Positions 41,748 through 51,005 of a stretch of 51,965 nucleotides of DNA are shown here, one piece after another. The stretch covers positions 1 to 51,965 of the forward strand of contig JAQXGE010000083.1 in the NCBI GenBank assembly GCA_029006135.1, read 5' to 3'. The position numbers and the translations under genes were made by a program. Within the stretch, counting starts at the first letter, position 1; the number at the start of each line of letters is the position of its first letter. Below the pieces are notes generated by a model. The model ran no database searches. It was not told the origin of the DNA and saw nothing but the letters and a program-made list of their open reading frames with translations. This DNA comes from Oscillospiraceae bacterium (GTDB lineage Bacteria; Bacillota; Clostridia; Oscillospirales; Ruminococcaceae).

Positions 41748-42518
41748 ATGGGGAAAACTGTAGAGCTTAGCCCCATTACGGCCTTGGTCGCGGAGAGTGA
41801 CAGAACAACGCGGCGGGCTATTCAGATTTATGCTGAAACGCAAACGGAAGTCCGATTATGTGCAGCAGTTTCTACCGGTCAGGAGATGCTTGATGCACTC
41901 AGACAGGGAACGCGCGCCGATGTGCTGGTGGTGGACGCCCTGCTGTGTGACATCAATATTTACAGTATGCTGCGTCAGCTCAATAGTTTTGATATGCAAT
42001 ACCACCCTTGTGTTATTGTGACTCTTGTGCGAGCAGCCGCGGCACAGTGTGAAAAATTGCTGACAGCGGGGGCGGATTGCACGATCTTTAAGCCATATAA
42101 AGTCAGGGAATTGTTCGATGCGGTCTGCACCATCGGAAACACTGGGGAACAGCTGACGGCTTATTGTATCCGCAGGAGTCTGCACAATTTGCTTGGACAG
42201 ATGCACTTCCGCACGCAAGGGTATGGCATCAATTACCTTGAGGACATTATAACCCGAATCATCCTCGATGAGAAGGAACAGCGTTACACACTCAGCCAGC
42301 TTTGCAGGATGGCAGGGGACATACATGGTGCGGAGGGCGATGCCGTTCGTTCAGCACTGGAACGCTTCAACACAAATTTGAGACGTTCCTGTCCCGAAGC
42401 CTATGCACGGCTGGGACAACTCAAGGGCATCGACAGCGGCGGGCACATGACGGTGTCAGAACTTCTTGACGCGCTGACAATCTGCGTGCAGGCAGAGATG
42501 AACCGCGGGCACGGATGA
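41748..42518 (+). CDS. Spo0A-like response regulator
   Basis: 256 residues. Receiver domain with acidic pocket Glu16/Asp18, phospho-acceptor Asp63 (LVVDALL), Thr92 and Lys115 (IFKPYK), so phosphorylation competence looks intact. The C-terminal half resembles the Spo0A DNA-binding domain (RRSLHNLLGQMHFRTQGYG, YLEDIITRII), but the recognition-helix region that in Spo0A reads like SRVERAIRHAIE is replaced by GDAVRSALERFN. So it is a divergent paralogue, not a standard Spo0A, and probably reads a different DNA site. The next gene encodes a kinase-like ATPase. Confidence 0.8.
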   Translation: MGKTVELSPITALVAESDRTTRRAIQIYAETQTEVRLCAAVSTGQEMLDALRQGTRADVLVVDALLCDINIYSMLRQLNSFDMQYHPCVIVTLVRAAAAQCEKLLTAGADCTIFKPYKVRELFDAVCTIGNTGEQLTAYCIRRSLHNLLGQMHFRTQGYGINYLEDIITRIILDEKEQRYTLSQLCRMAGDIHGAEGDAVRSALERFNTNLRRSCPEAYARLGQLKGIDSGGHMTVSELLDALTICVQAEMNRGHG

Positions 42519-42544
42519 TTTTTAGGGAAAGGGGGATTTCTTTC

Positions 42545-43402
42545 ATGGAGCAACAACGTGAGGACAGAACGCCGGATCAGGCTGAGGAGAGAGTACCCGC
42601 TGTTCAGCTGATGTTCCGCGGCGGCCTGAAGGGGCGTTTCTCCACTGAGTTCTGCACCTTGCAAAGCGCAGTGGATGCGTTGGAGTGTTATGTGAGTACA
42701 TTGGACACTGCGGCGAAACGGGAACAGGCACGGGAACTTGTGGAGGAAATGAACCGTTCTATTGTCCGTCTGGAACGCCTTGCAGAAAATACAGCTGATC
42801 TTGCACTGTGCGGCAGGGGCCCCGCGCTGGAACCGCTTGCTAACGAAGAGATGTTTCATTATCTGAAAGAGATCTGTGAATGTGTTAACGAGGAACTGAC
42901 TTTGCGCGGCACACCGGGCCGCGTCCGCCTTGCAGAATCTGCGGAGCAGCAGCCAATGTGGCTCAAAACCAGCAGGGGTGCAATGGATGCACTGCTGGCT
43001 AATCTTATTTCCAACTCTATCAGCGCGGATAGCTGCGCGCAGATCACATTAACTCTCACGCCGGACCATTGCCTTGCGTACTGCGATGGTACACTTTGGC
43101 CGGAAGACGCCTGCGGGGTTCTGCTCGGCGAGCAGCCTTCGCCGGAGCTTGCCTCAAATGGGAGCACGGGACTGCTCCTTGTGCGCCGCTATGCGGAGGT
43201 TCTCGGCTGCGAAATTGAGTCCTGCGCAGCGCAAGGGGAGCAGACGGTCCTGCGGTTTCGTCTGCCGTGCGGACTTTCGGATGAGGAGGGATTAGAATTC
43301 CTCTCAAAACAGAACCAGGAAGTCTCGCGTTCATCGCGTCTGCGCATGGAACTTGACGCCGTACTGCCGGGAACCAAAATTTCCAGCGATACAACATCAT
43401 AA
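42545..43402 (+). CDS. Histidine-kinase-like ATPase without phospho-His motif
   Basis: 285 residues from ATG 42545 (AAAGGGGG upstream). The C-terminal HATPase domain has an N-box LLANLISNSI, a D-x-G (CDG) and a G2-like GSTGLLLVRR. The N-terminal helical part has no H-box histidine (the equivalent region reads FSTEFCTLQSAVDAL) and there are no membrane segments. So it may act as a phosphatase, an anti-sigma-like switch, or a non-phosphorylating partner of the Spo0A-like protein 26 nt upstream. A terminator follows. Confidence 0.8.
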   Translation: MEQQREDRTPDQAEERVPAVQLMFRGGLKGRFSTEFCTLQSAVDALECYVSTLDTAAKREQARELVEEMNRSIVRLERLAENTADLALCGRGPALEPLANEEMFHYLKEICECVNEELTLRGTPGRVRLAESAEQQPMWLKTSRGAMDALLANLISNSISADSCAQITLTLTPDHCLAYCDGTLWPEDACGVLLGEQPSPELASNGSTGLLLVRRYAEVLGCEIESCAAQGEQTVLRFRLPCGLSDEEGLEFLSKQNQEVSRSSRLRMELDAVLPGTKISSDTTS

Positions 43403-43429
43403 GACGACAGGGATTTCACGATGTAAATG

Positions 43430-43462
43430 ACAGGAGGAGCTTTTGGCTCCTCCTGTTTTTTT
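43430..43462 (+). terminator. Terminator of the Spo0A-like operon
   Basis: ACAGGAGGAGC / GCTCCTCCTGT followed by TTTTTTT. Confidence 0.92.
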
Positions 43463-43521
43463 GTGGGGAAACGGAGCAGGACAATTTCTGAAAATAAATC
43501 GGACGAAATCGCCTTTATGTT

Positions 43522-43600
43522 CAAAAATGTGACATTCCGCTTTCTTTGTACCAAGATTATTTTGCCTCGCTTGTGTATAATGTTCCGTATGACATTTTTG
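43522..43600 (+). promoter_or_regulatory. TATAAT flanked by inverted repeats
   Basis: A -10-like TATAAT (43576-43581) lies between CAAAAATGT (43522-43530) and ACATTTTTG (43592-43600). No good -35. This may be the promoter and operator of the following operon; the rest of 43463-43697 shows no gene. Confidence 0.4.
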
Positions 43601-43697
43601 GCAATTTTGTGCAAAGCACAGCGCTGTGCGGAACTGTGCGGGTACGCTGTTCTGCGGTCCCAAAATCTGGAACGCAGTGAAACAGGAGGCAATAGAG

Positions 43698-44624
43698 ATG
43701 GAGAACAGGGCAGTGATCGGCATCCCGAGGGGAATGCTGTATTACCGGTATGAGACACTTTGGCAGGTGTTCTTTCGGGAAATCGGTGTGGATTTTATAA
43801 TAAGTGAACCAACCCGGCAGGATACGGCGGAACGCGGCAGCGCACTGGCAGTGGATGAGGCCTGCCTTTCTCTAAAACTGTTTCTCGGCCATGTGGATGC
43901 CCTTGTGGGAAAATGTGAGTACATTCTGATTCCCCGCATCAACAGTTATGGAAGAAATCAGGAATTATGTCCTCGCTTTTCAGCTTTGTATGACATTGCC
44001 ATCAATACATTTCGCGATAAAGGACAGAAATTCCTGACATTCAGCATTGATTCTCATAAAAATGAGACGGAACAGGATGCTTTCCTTTGCTTAGGCCAGG
44101 CGCTGGGCGTACTGCCCCGCAAAGCCAAAAAAGGCTATGAAACAGCCAGAAAAGAGGACCAGCGCCTGTGGAAGAGCAAAATTCAGGCCCAAAACGCGCT
44201 GTGCAGTACAGACGGGCTGAAGATTCTCATTGCAGCACACAGCTATGTCATTGAGGATGCCTATATCGGAACGCCGATTCTTGAATTCCTTCAAAGAAAC
44301 CATGCAGCTGCCATCCGTGCAGATATTGTGGACAGGGAGAATGCCTGTAAACACAGCCCCGAACTTTCCCCTACCTGCAAGTGGGAACTCAGCCGGGAGA
44401 TTCTCGGCGGGGTGCTCCAGCGCAAGGACAAGGTGGACGGCATCATTCTGCTCAGCACCTTTCCCTGCGGGCCGGATGCCATGGTGAACGATATTCTTCT
44501 GCGCAAACTCCATGACAAACCGGTGCTGAATCTTGTGCTGGATGGCCAGAGCGGAACAGCGGGACTGGAGACAAGACTGGAGAGTTTTCTCGATATAATC
44601 CGATTTAAGAAGGGGCTTTTGTAA
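43698..44624 (+). CDS. Acyl-CoA dehydratase activase-related protein (DUF2229-like)
   Basis: 308 residues from ATG 43698 behind CAGGAGG. The start GIPRGMLYYRYETLWQVFF matches the DUF2229 region that in many Clostridia is part of a ~1400-residue protein with 2-hydroxyacyl-CoA dehydratase activator domains. A FeS-type role is plausible through Cys in FPCGPDAM and CKWEL. Its partner genes follow with 1-4 nt overlaps. Exact substrate unknown. Confidence 0.82.
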   Translation: MENRAVIGIPRGMLYYRYETLWQVFFREIGVDFIISEPTRQDTAERGSALAVDEACLSLKLFLGHVDALVGKCEYILIPRINSYGRNQELCPRFSALYDIAINTFRDKGQKFLTFSIDSHKNETEQDAFLCLGQALGVLPRKAKKGYETARKEDQRLWKSKIQAQNALCSTDGLKILIAAHSYVIEDAYIGTPILEFLQRNHAAAIRADIVDRENACKHSPELSPTCKWELSREILGGVLQRKDKVDGIILLSTFPCGPDAMVNDILLRKLHDKPVLNLVLDGQSGTAGLETRLESFLDIIRFKKGLL

Positions 44625-45703
44625 TGGAACTGCAAACGAAGCGCAGGGTGGCATTTCCCCGGTATGCGGAGTACAACTGTGCAATCAAATACTTTTTGGA
44701 AAACGGTTTGGACGTGAGGTATATTCTTCAGCCCCCGCTCACCCAGCGAACACTGGAAATCGGTGCCAAGCACAGTCCGGATTTCGTCTGTACACCTTTC
44801 AAAACAACGCTGGGCAGTCAGATTGAAGCACTTGAAGCCGGCGCGGATACGCTCATTATGACCTTTGGCGCCTGCAGACTTGGCTATTATGGGGAACTTC
44901 AGGAGCAAATTCTGCGCGATTTGGGCTATGATTTTGAGATGATCAACCTCACGGAATACAGCACGGGCCGGAAAAAGGATTATCTGCGCTGTATCAAGCG
45001 GCTAAATCCAAAAGTTAAGTATGCGAAGGTGGCTCTTGCGGCAGCGGAGGCTCTTCGTATGGTGGAGTATCTGGATGAGATTACTTGCCTGTACTACAAA
45101 AACTGCGGATTTGAGATGGAAAAAGGCGCATACCGCAAAGCTTATTCCCGCTTTATCTCGGCACTATACAGCGCTTCCTCCAAGCCGGAGATTGAGATGG
45201 CATACCATAACGTCCAGGAGGCCTTTGATAAAATCCAGACCGAAAAACCGGCAGAGCCGCTGCGGGTGGGAATCATCGGGGAGTTTTATACCGCAATGGA
45301 CGCTTTCTCCAATCTGGAAACGGAGCGCAAACTTGCCGAGATGGGCGTGGAGGTCCACCGCTGGATGAACATTTCCCACCGCCTGCTCCATTACCCTGGG
45401 GACAACAATCTTGGAGTCAAGGTGCGGGATTTCTGTACTTACGATATGGGCCCCAATTCTACGGCCAACATCTGGTCGGCCAAAGATTATGCGGAGCGGG
45501 GCTTTGATGGAATTATTCACATTAAATCTGCCAACTGCACACCGGAGATTGATATTATGCCGGTTTTGCAGAATATCAGCAGGGACTATAAAATCCCGGT
45601 TCTCTATCTGACTTTTGACGCGCAGACCAGTGATGTGGGGCTGATGACCCGACTGGAAGCGTTTTACGATATGATTGCCATGAGGAAGAAGGTTATACGA
45701 TGA
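44624..45703 (+). CDS. CoA-dehydratase D-component-like protein
   Basis: 359 residues; start overlaps the previous stop (TAATG). Contains FVCTPFKTTLGSQIEAL and MTFGACRLGYYGELQEQIL near the front, the pattern of 2-hydroxyacyl-CoA dehydratase/benzoyl-CoA-reductase subunit-like proteins with FeS-ligating Cys, and LTFDAQTSDVGLMTRLEAFYD at the end. In the fused relatives this is the C-terminal part. It probably forms a complex with the two neighbours. Confidence 0.82.
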   Translation: MELQTKRRVAFPRYAEYNCAIKYFLENGLDVRYILQPPLTQRTLEIGAKHSPDFVCTPFKTTLGSQIEALEAGADTLIMTFGACRLGYYGELQEQILRDLGYDFEMINLTEYSTGRKKDYLRCIKRLNPKVKYAKVALAAAEALRMVEYLDEITCLYYKNCGFEMEKGAYRKAYSRFISALYSASSKPEIEMAYHNVQEAFDKIQTEKPAEPLRVGIIGEFYTAMDAFSNLETERKLAEMGVEVHRWMNISHRLLHYPGDNNLGVKVRDFCTYDMGPNSTANIWSAKDYAERGFDGIIHIKSANCTPEIDIMPVLQNISRDYKIPVLYLTFDAQTSDVGLMTRLEAFYDMIAMRKKVIR

Positions 45704-46671
45704 AAAAAGAGGCGTTTTTGGGTGTCGATGTGGGTTCCATCTCTACAAAAGGCGTCATTATTGATGAAGAAAACCAAATCTTGGCCAGTGAATATATCTG
45801 GACGGAAGGGGACCCAATTGGCGCGGTAAAGCGTCTGACGGCATCGCTGGAAAAGCAGTTTGACAAGGAAAATTATCAGATTGTTGGCACCGGAACCACC
45901 GGCAGCGCCCGGCAGCTGGTGGGGGCTATGCTGGGGGCAACAATCGTAAAAAACGAGATTACCGCCCATGCGGTTGGGACAACGACCTTCCATCCGGATG
46001 TGCGTACGATTCTTGAAATCGGCGGTCAGGATTCCAAAATCATTCTGGTCGAAAACGGTGTGGCGGTCGATTACGCCATGAATACCCTCTGCGCAGCCGG
46101 GACCGGCGCGTTCCTTTCCAGCCAGGCAAAGCGCCTTGGTATTGAAGTTGAGGACATCGGCGGCTACGCGCTCAGATCCCAGCATCCAACGCCCATTGCG
46201 GCACGCTGTACCGTCTTTGCGGAGTCCGACCTTGTCCACAAAATTCAGATGGGACATTCCAAGGAAGACATCATCGCCGGTGTGTGCAATGCCGTGGTTG
46301 CCAATTATCTGAACAATGTGGGCAAAGGTAAGCGTATTGCGGCGCCTGTGGTCTTTCAGGGCGGCGTAAGCAAGAACGAGGGGGTTGTGGCAGCTTTTGA
46401 ACGTGCATTGGGCTGTGAGGTTATTGTGGACCCCAACGGACACCTGATGGGGGCAATCGGAATTGCCATTCTTGCAAGAAATGCCGAGGCGCGCAGAACG
46501 TTTGATTTCGGCATTGAGAATACCGATTTCCGCACCCGTGAGGCTTCGTGCGGCCGATGCTCTAACAATTGTGAGATCATCTGCGTTTATAAAAACAATA
46601 AACTCATTGACTCCTGGGGCAATCGGTGTGAGCGGGGACAGGTCTGTGCCGAGCAAAAAACAATTTCCTAA
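45700..46671 (+). CDS. Acyl-CoA dehydratase activase (HgdC/BadF type)
   Basis: 323 residues of the BadF/BadG/HgdC ATPase family. ASKHA-type motifs: LGVDVGSISTKGVI at the start, GTGTTGSARQL, EIGGQDSKII and CAAGTGAFLSSQA with the FeS-ligating Cys, plus a second conserved Cys (ARCTVFAESD). It is a homodimer bridged by one 4Fe-4S cluster that drives ATP-dependent electron transfer into a dehydratase. An extra C-terminal Cys-rich tail (CGRCSNNCEIICVY, CERGQVC) could bind another cluster. Start overlaps the previous gene (ATGA). Confidence 0.92.
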   Translation: MKKEAFLGVDVGSISTKGVIIDEENQILASEYIWTEGDPIGAVKRLTASLEKQFDKENYQIVGTGTTGSARQLVGAMLGATIVKNEITAHAVGTTTFHPDVRTILEIGGQDSKIILVENGVAVDYAMNTLCAAGTGAFLSSQAKRLGIEVEDIGGYALRSQHPTPIAARCTVFAESDLVHKIQMGHSKEDIIAGVCNAVVANYLNNVGKGKRIAAPVVFQGGVSKNEGVVAAFERALGCEVIVDPNGHLMGAIGIAILARNAEARRTFDFGIENTDFRTREASCGRCSNNCEIICVYKNNKLIDSWGNRCERGQVCAEQKTIS

Positions 46672-46681
46672 AACCATAAAT

Positions 46682-46746
46682 AAAACCGGAACGCTTTCTT
46701 CCATCCGATTCCGTTGGAAAAAGTGCTCCGGTTTTTGTGTTTATTC
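46682..46746. terminator. Terminator between convergent genes
   Basis: AAAACCGGA..TCCGGTTTTT long imperfect stem, closing the activase operon and overlapping the helicase stop. Confidence 0.8.
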
Positions 46747-49152
46747 GATTTTGCCGCTGTCAGAATTCTGCGCCCAGAACTCTTTCAGGGCCTGCTCCAG
46801 TGAATCGCATCCCTGCACAAGGCGCAGGTGGGACCAGTGCGGCGGCATCAGCCTAAGGTAGTCGGGCATGGCAAAGCGGTCATCAATGAGCAGCACAACA
46901 CCTTTGTCCTGCGGGGTGCGGATGACCCGCCCCGCGGCCTGCAGAACCTTGTTCATGCCGGGGAACCGGTAAGCATAATCAAATCCTGCACCGCGGGTCT
47001 GTTCAAAATACTCCCGAAGCTGTTCCTGACGCGGCCCGACCTGTGGAAGCCCTGGGCCGATGATGGCCGCGCCAATCAAACTGCTGCCGGTCAGGTCAAC
47101 CCCCTCGCCGAAAACACCGCCCAAAACCGCAAAACCCAGCAGCCCCTCGGAAGTATCCGGCGTGAACTGTGCTAAGAAGGATTCCCGCTGCGCTTCATCC
47201 ATGTCCGTTTCCTGATGAATCACGGACAGGGCAGGGTATTTTTCGGTAAATCGTGCAAATACCTGGTCAAGATAGGCGTAACTCGGGAAAAAGGCCAGAT
47301 AGTTTCCTTTTTGAGACTTAACCATGGCGGCCAGCGTATCCGCAATCGGGTCAATGCTGGTTTCCCGGTCGCGGTAGCGTGTGCTGATGTTCCGCACGCA
47401 CAAAAGGCCCATGTGTTCGGGCGGGAACGGGCTGCGCAGCGCGACTGCGCGCGCATCGGGGATACCGCAGAGATCCCGGTAATAACCGGCGGGGGCCAAG
47501 GTGGCGCTGAACAGCACGGCGGCGCGCCCTAATGAGAAATCACGCGCAAGGAAACCGCTCGGATCAAGGCAAAGCCGCACCGCTCGAACTTCGCGGCCCG
47601 AAGCGGTAATCTGAAGCACAAAATGCTCGTCAAAGCTATCCGCAACCCGCAGCCAGGCGCGCACATCAAAATAAAGTTCGAGCAGGACAGAATGAACCTC
47701 GCTCGGCTCACGGTGTTCCTCCAGCCATTCGGTAAGAGGCTCACACAGATGGGTCAAAGCGCGGTCAAAGGCATCACAGCGTTCTTTCAGGAAAAACGTT
47801 TTGCCGGAACGCTCATCAGCGCACTTTTCCTCCGCTTTGTGCCGCCACTCAATCCACAAATCATTGACGCGGGTCAGGGCCTGCCGCAGCCGGCTTTTGC
47901 CTTTGCCAAGCAGCTTGCGGGCATCGTAGAATTGGGATTTGCACAGAGAAACACTGTGCATCTCACGGGCTCGGCCGGGGAGATTGTGCGCTTCATCGAT
48001 GAGGAACAAATAGTCGCCCCGGCTCTCAAAAAAGCGCGACAGACGCACAACGGGGTCGAACAGATAGTTATAGTCCCCAACAATTGCATCGCACCACAGG
48101 CTCAAATCCAGCCCAAGCTCAAACGGACAGACATTGTATTTCCGCGCGTATTCCTGCAAAACCTCTGCGGTGAGTGCCGGTGCATCCAGCGCATCCCACA
48201 AAGCATCCTTGATTCGGGCATAATAGCCGTTGGCATAAGGGCAGGCATCGGGCGTGCATTCCCGTGTTTCGCAAAGGCAGATTTTGTCCTTTGCGGTCAG
48301 CGTAATGCTGCGGAGCTTTAATGCGCCGTCATGGCTGCGCAGCAGGGAAAGAGCATTTTCTGCGGCAATGCGTGTGGTACCGCGCGCCGTAAGGTAGAAA
48401 ATTGGCCCCTGAGCGCTGTCCGCCATTGCTTTGAGGGCCGGGAACAAAACGCTCATCGTCTTTCCGATTCCTGTGGGCGCTTGGCAGAGCAGCTGCCCGC
48501 CATCACGGCAGACACGGTAGACCTCCCCAGCCATGGCGCGCTGCCCGGGACGGTAGTCCTCAAAGGGAAAGGAAAGAGCACGCAGGCTTGCACGACTTTC
48601 GGCTTTCCACTGCGCGGCACGCCGTGCCCAAGGTGCATAGCGGGTCAGCAAATCCCGCACAAATTCATCAAGCGCGGCGGCGGTGAAATCCCGGCTGAAA
48701 CGTATGACGGTCTCCTCATCCACCTGAAAGTAGACGAGCTCCACCCGTACGGCGGGCAGATCTTTCTGGATGGCAAGAATATCGGCATACACCATGCCCT
48801 GCGCCCAGTGCTCAGGCGCAAAATCTTCGGTGATTTCGGAAAGTGGGCGGGTGGTTGTTTTGATTTCCTCAACCGTTACGGATCCGTCCGATGCGGTGAA
48901 AATGCCGTCCGCCCGCCCTTCAAGGGTATACTCAATCCCTTCACAGTGAAAGGCTTGCCGCAGTGCGGTTTCCGCCGCATAGTCGGGGTGTTCTTTCAGT
49001 GCGGCGCGCTGAAGGCGGCGATGGATGCGTGCGCCTTCGTCGGCCCGGTCAAAGCCGGAAAAGCGGTTGTCAATGCTGCCGGTGCGCAATAGAAATTCCA
49101 CCAGATGCCGGATTGGCAGTGTGACGGCGGGCAGCTCATATTCCTGCTCCAT
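46741..49152 (-). CDS. PD-(D/E)XK nuclease fused to XPD/DinG-type helicase
   Basis: About 803 residues from ATG 49152 behind GGAGGTG. The first ~170 residues contain EGRADGIF and VEEIKTT, the Asp and Glu-x-Lys of a PD-(D/E)XK (Cas4/RecB-like) nuclease. Then an XPD-type superfamily 2 helicase: Walker A APTGIGKT, four cysteines (CLCETRECTPDAC, YNVCPFE) fitting an iron-sulfur domain, DEAH box, and C-terminal motifs GVFGEGVDL and QAAGRVIR. It should unwind and degrade DNA with 5'-3' polarity in repair. Such one-chain nuclease-helicases are known in Clostridia but little studied. Confidence 0.9.
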   Translation of the reverse strand: MEQEYELPAVTLPIRHLVEFLLRTGSIDNRFSGFDRADEGARIHRRLQRAALKEHPDYAAETALRQAFHCEGIEYTLEGRADGIFTASDGSVTVEEIKTTTRPLSEITEDFAPEHWAQGMVYADILAIQKDLPAVRVELVYFQVDEETVIRFSRDFTAAALDEFVRDLLTRYAPWARRAAQWKAESRASLRALSFPFEDYRPGQRAMAGEVYRVCRDGGQLLCQAPTGIGKTMSVLFPALKAMADSAQGPIFYLTARGTTRIAAENALSLLRSHDGALKLRSITLTAKDKICLCETRECTPDACPYANGYYARIKDALWDALDAPALTAEVLQEYARKYNVCPFELGLDLSLWCDAIVGDYNYLFDPVVRLSRFFESRGDYLFLIDEAHNLPGRAREMHSVSLCKSQFYDARKLLGKGKSRLRQALTRVNDLWIEWRHKAEEKCADERSGKTFFLKERCDAFDRALTHLCEPLTEWLEEHREPSEVHSVLLELYFDVRAWLRVADSFDEHFVLQITASGREVRAVRLCLDPSGFLARDFSLGRAAVLFSATLAPAGYYRDLCGIPDARAVALRSPFPPEHMGLLCVRNISTRYRDRETSIDPIADTLAAMVKSQKGNYLAFFPSYAYLDQVFARFTEKYPALSVIHQETDMDEAQRESFLAQFTPDTSEGLLGFAVLGGVFGEGVDLTGSSLIGAAIIGPGLPQVGPRQEQLREYFEQTRGAGFDYAYRFPGMNKVLQAAGRVIRTPQDKGVVLLIDDRFAMPDYLRLMPPHWSHLRLVQGCDSLEQALKEFWAQNSDSGKIE

Positions 49153-49184
49153 CGCAATTTTCACCTCCGCTTGTTTTTCTAAGT

Positions 49185-50285
49185 TCAGGGGCAAACCAGT
49201 TCTTTTTCAAGATTGGCCCGGATACGGTCCACCGCCGCAAAATCCACCGCACGGATATAATACGATTCTAACTCATCGTGTGCGGCCTTTGCACGGCTTT
49301 GCGCCTCGCAGGTTTTTTCAATCAGCTCACCTGCCAGACGCTTTTGGTACCGCAGCGCACGGCCGTCTTTTTTAAGTGCGGAAAGATTCATGAACCGGTT
49401 GGCATGAATGTTTTTCTGGTCAGCAAAAAGCATGGGATGCCAGCTGTTGGCTGTCACAAATCCCAAACCAAGGCAGGGAATGAACAAGGCATCCAACTTG
49501 CCGGACTGGTCAGTGGGACAATGGCAGAGAATGGCATCGTACCCGTTGACTTTGGCAAACACCGCAAGCTGTTCGAGCATCCGGGCGGCGGCCGCACCGT
49601 AAGGATCGTGGATGGCATAAAGCGTTTTGAAGGCCAGTTGGGGAATCGTGTCATAAAACACGGTAATGCCGCCCGGCGTGGGGGCACTGAGCAGCCGGTG
49701 ATGCTGGAAGCCCTGCTTTGCGCCGCATCGACGCGGCATCGTGCGCACGGCAAGTCGGGCAGTAAAACGGTTCAGCTTTTCGCTGTCCAGAACCTGCGCC
49801 GCCATTGCCCGGCGGCGTGCCAGCAGCGCACAGGCAAGAGCATAATGGGCAGATGCCTGCTCGAGCCAAAAGGCGTTGCGCTGTCCCAACGCCAGAATCT
49901 CCTCACGCTGTGCGCTCAGGGCTTTGCTGTCCAGCGTATGATAAAGCGAAACAACCCGGTCCGCTGCGCCGGGGTATTTGCTGTCCAGCGTGTGCGGCGC
50001 AGTGGCATCCAGAAGGAGCGCTCCGGCACCGGGCAGCAGCACACCGTCCAGACTGTCGGGATCGCTCGAACAGTGCAGCCGTTCTACGGCTTGCCCGTCA
50101 CGGGAACCCTGCTCAATTTCCTTCTCCGCCAATTGGCGCATCAAGGTGGATTTGCCGCACCCCGGTCCGGATTTGATCAGATAAGGCGTGATACCCGGCG
50201 TGTCCGCCGCCTGACGGAACCAACCGGTGAATCCGGAAGGGGAGAGCGCTCCCAGAAAGAAATCCAAAACAGGCTTGCAAAACAT
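49185..50285 (-). CDS. P-loop ATPase (PRK06851-like)
   Basis: 366 residues; of the two tandem ATG codons the second (50285) is better spaced from GAGGG. Walker A SGPGCGKST near residue 41, and later LYAIHDPYGAAAARML and CLGLGFVTANSWHPM, which are typical of a Firmicutes-specific ATPase family (PRK06851-like) of unknown function. The second half repeats the fold without a P-loop. It lies 32 nt upstream of the nuclease-helicase gene, probably in one transcript. Confidence 0.8.
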   Translation of the reverse strand: MFCKPVLDFFLGALSPSGFTGWFRQAADTPGITPYLIKSGPGCGKSTLMRQLAEKEIEQGSRDGQAVERLHCSSDPDSLDGVLLPGAGALLLDATAPHTLDSKYPGAADRVVSLYHTLDSKALSAQREEILALGQRNAFWLEQASAHYALACALLARRRAMAAQVLDSEKLNRFTARLAVRTMPRRCGAKQGFQHHRLLSAPTPGGITVFYDTIPQLAFKTLYAIHDPYGAAAARMLEQLAVFAKVNGYDAILCHCPTDQSGKLDALFIPCLGLGFVTANSWHPMLFADQKNIHANRFMNLSALKKDGRALRYQKRLAGELIEKTCEAQSRAKAAHDELESYYIRAVDFAAVDRIRANLEKELVCP

Positions 50286-50369
50286 CATGATCCCTCGCTT
50301 TCGTGATAAAACACATCAGACAGTCTGAACCATGCTATGCAAAGCAAACCAAAAAGGAAACGGCGGAGC

Positions 50370-50942
50370 TTATTTTTCGTAGGTGTGCAGGCACACTTCG
50401 TTGATTTTATCCCGCAGCGCCACAAAATCCCCGAAGGATTCGGGTTTGTCTGCGGGGGAGCGCAGCAATGCGGCCGGATGGCGTGTTGCCATAAAGAGTG
50501 TACCCTGCTTGTCAAAGAACTTGCCGTGATCCTTTGTCACCGAAAAATCCGGGCTGATTAACTGCTGCGCGGCCACCCGGCCCAGACACACAACAATTTT
50601 GGGGTGAAGCAGCTTGAACTGCGCCCGCAGCCAGGGCAGGCAGGCGGCGGCCTCCCCGGGCGCCGGATCACGGTTCTCGGGCGGACGGCATTTTACGATA
50701 TTGGCTATAAAAATATTCTTATTGCGGTCCAAATCAACAGCTTCAAGATAGTGATCAAGAAGCTGACCGCTGCGTCCTACAAAGGGCAGGCCCTGTTCGT
50801 CCTCACTTGCACCGGGACCCTCACCAACGAACATGACCTCGGCATCCTCAACGCCCTGACCAAACACAACATGGCGGCGCGTTTCACACAGCCCGCAGCG
50901 CCGGCAGGCGAGACATTCCTCTTTCAATGAAGCAAAATCCAT
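50370..50942 (-). CDS. Family 4 uracil-DNA glycosylase
   Basis: 190 residues from ATG 50942 (GAGGTG upstream). Family 4 motifs: GEGPGASEDEQGLPFVGRSG near residue 45 and RHPAALLRS near 160 for the C-terminal His motif. Cysteine pattern CLACRRCGLC plus CRPPENRD..C fits the 4Fe-4S cluster. It removes uracil from DNA; the reading frame is complete. Last in the leftward set with helicase and ATPase, so DNA repair context fits. Confidence 0.93.
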   Translation of the reverse strand: MDFASLKEECLACRRCGLCETRRHVVFGQGVEDAEVMFVGEGPGASEDEQGLPFVGRSGQLLDHYLEAVDLDRNKNIFIANIVKCRPPENRDPAPGEAAACLPWLRAQFKLLHPKIVVCLGRVAAQQLISPDFSVTKDHGKFFDKQGTLFMATRHPAALLRSPADKPESFGDFVALRDKINEVCLHTYEK

Positions 50943-51005
50943 GACACACCTCGTATATAAATTCATAAATGCAGTCTATACTGTAGAAGGAAAGGAAGTG
51001 ACAGT

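Noticed and set aside
49278-50306. 342-codon rightward frame opposite the P-loop ATPase
   Set aside because: The leftward frame carries Walker A and family motifs; this is a shadow.
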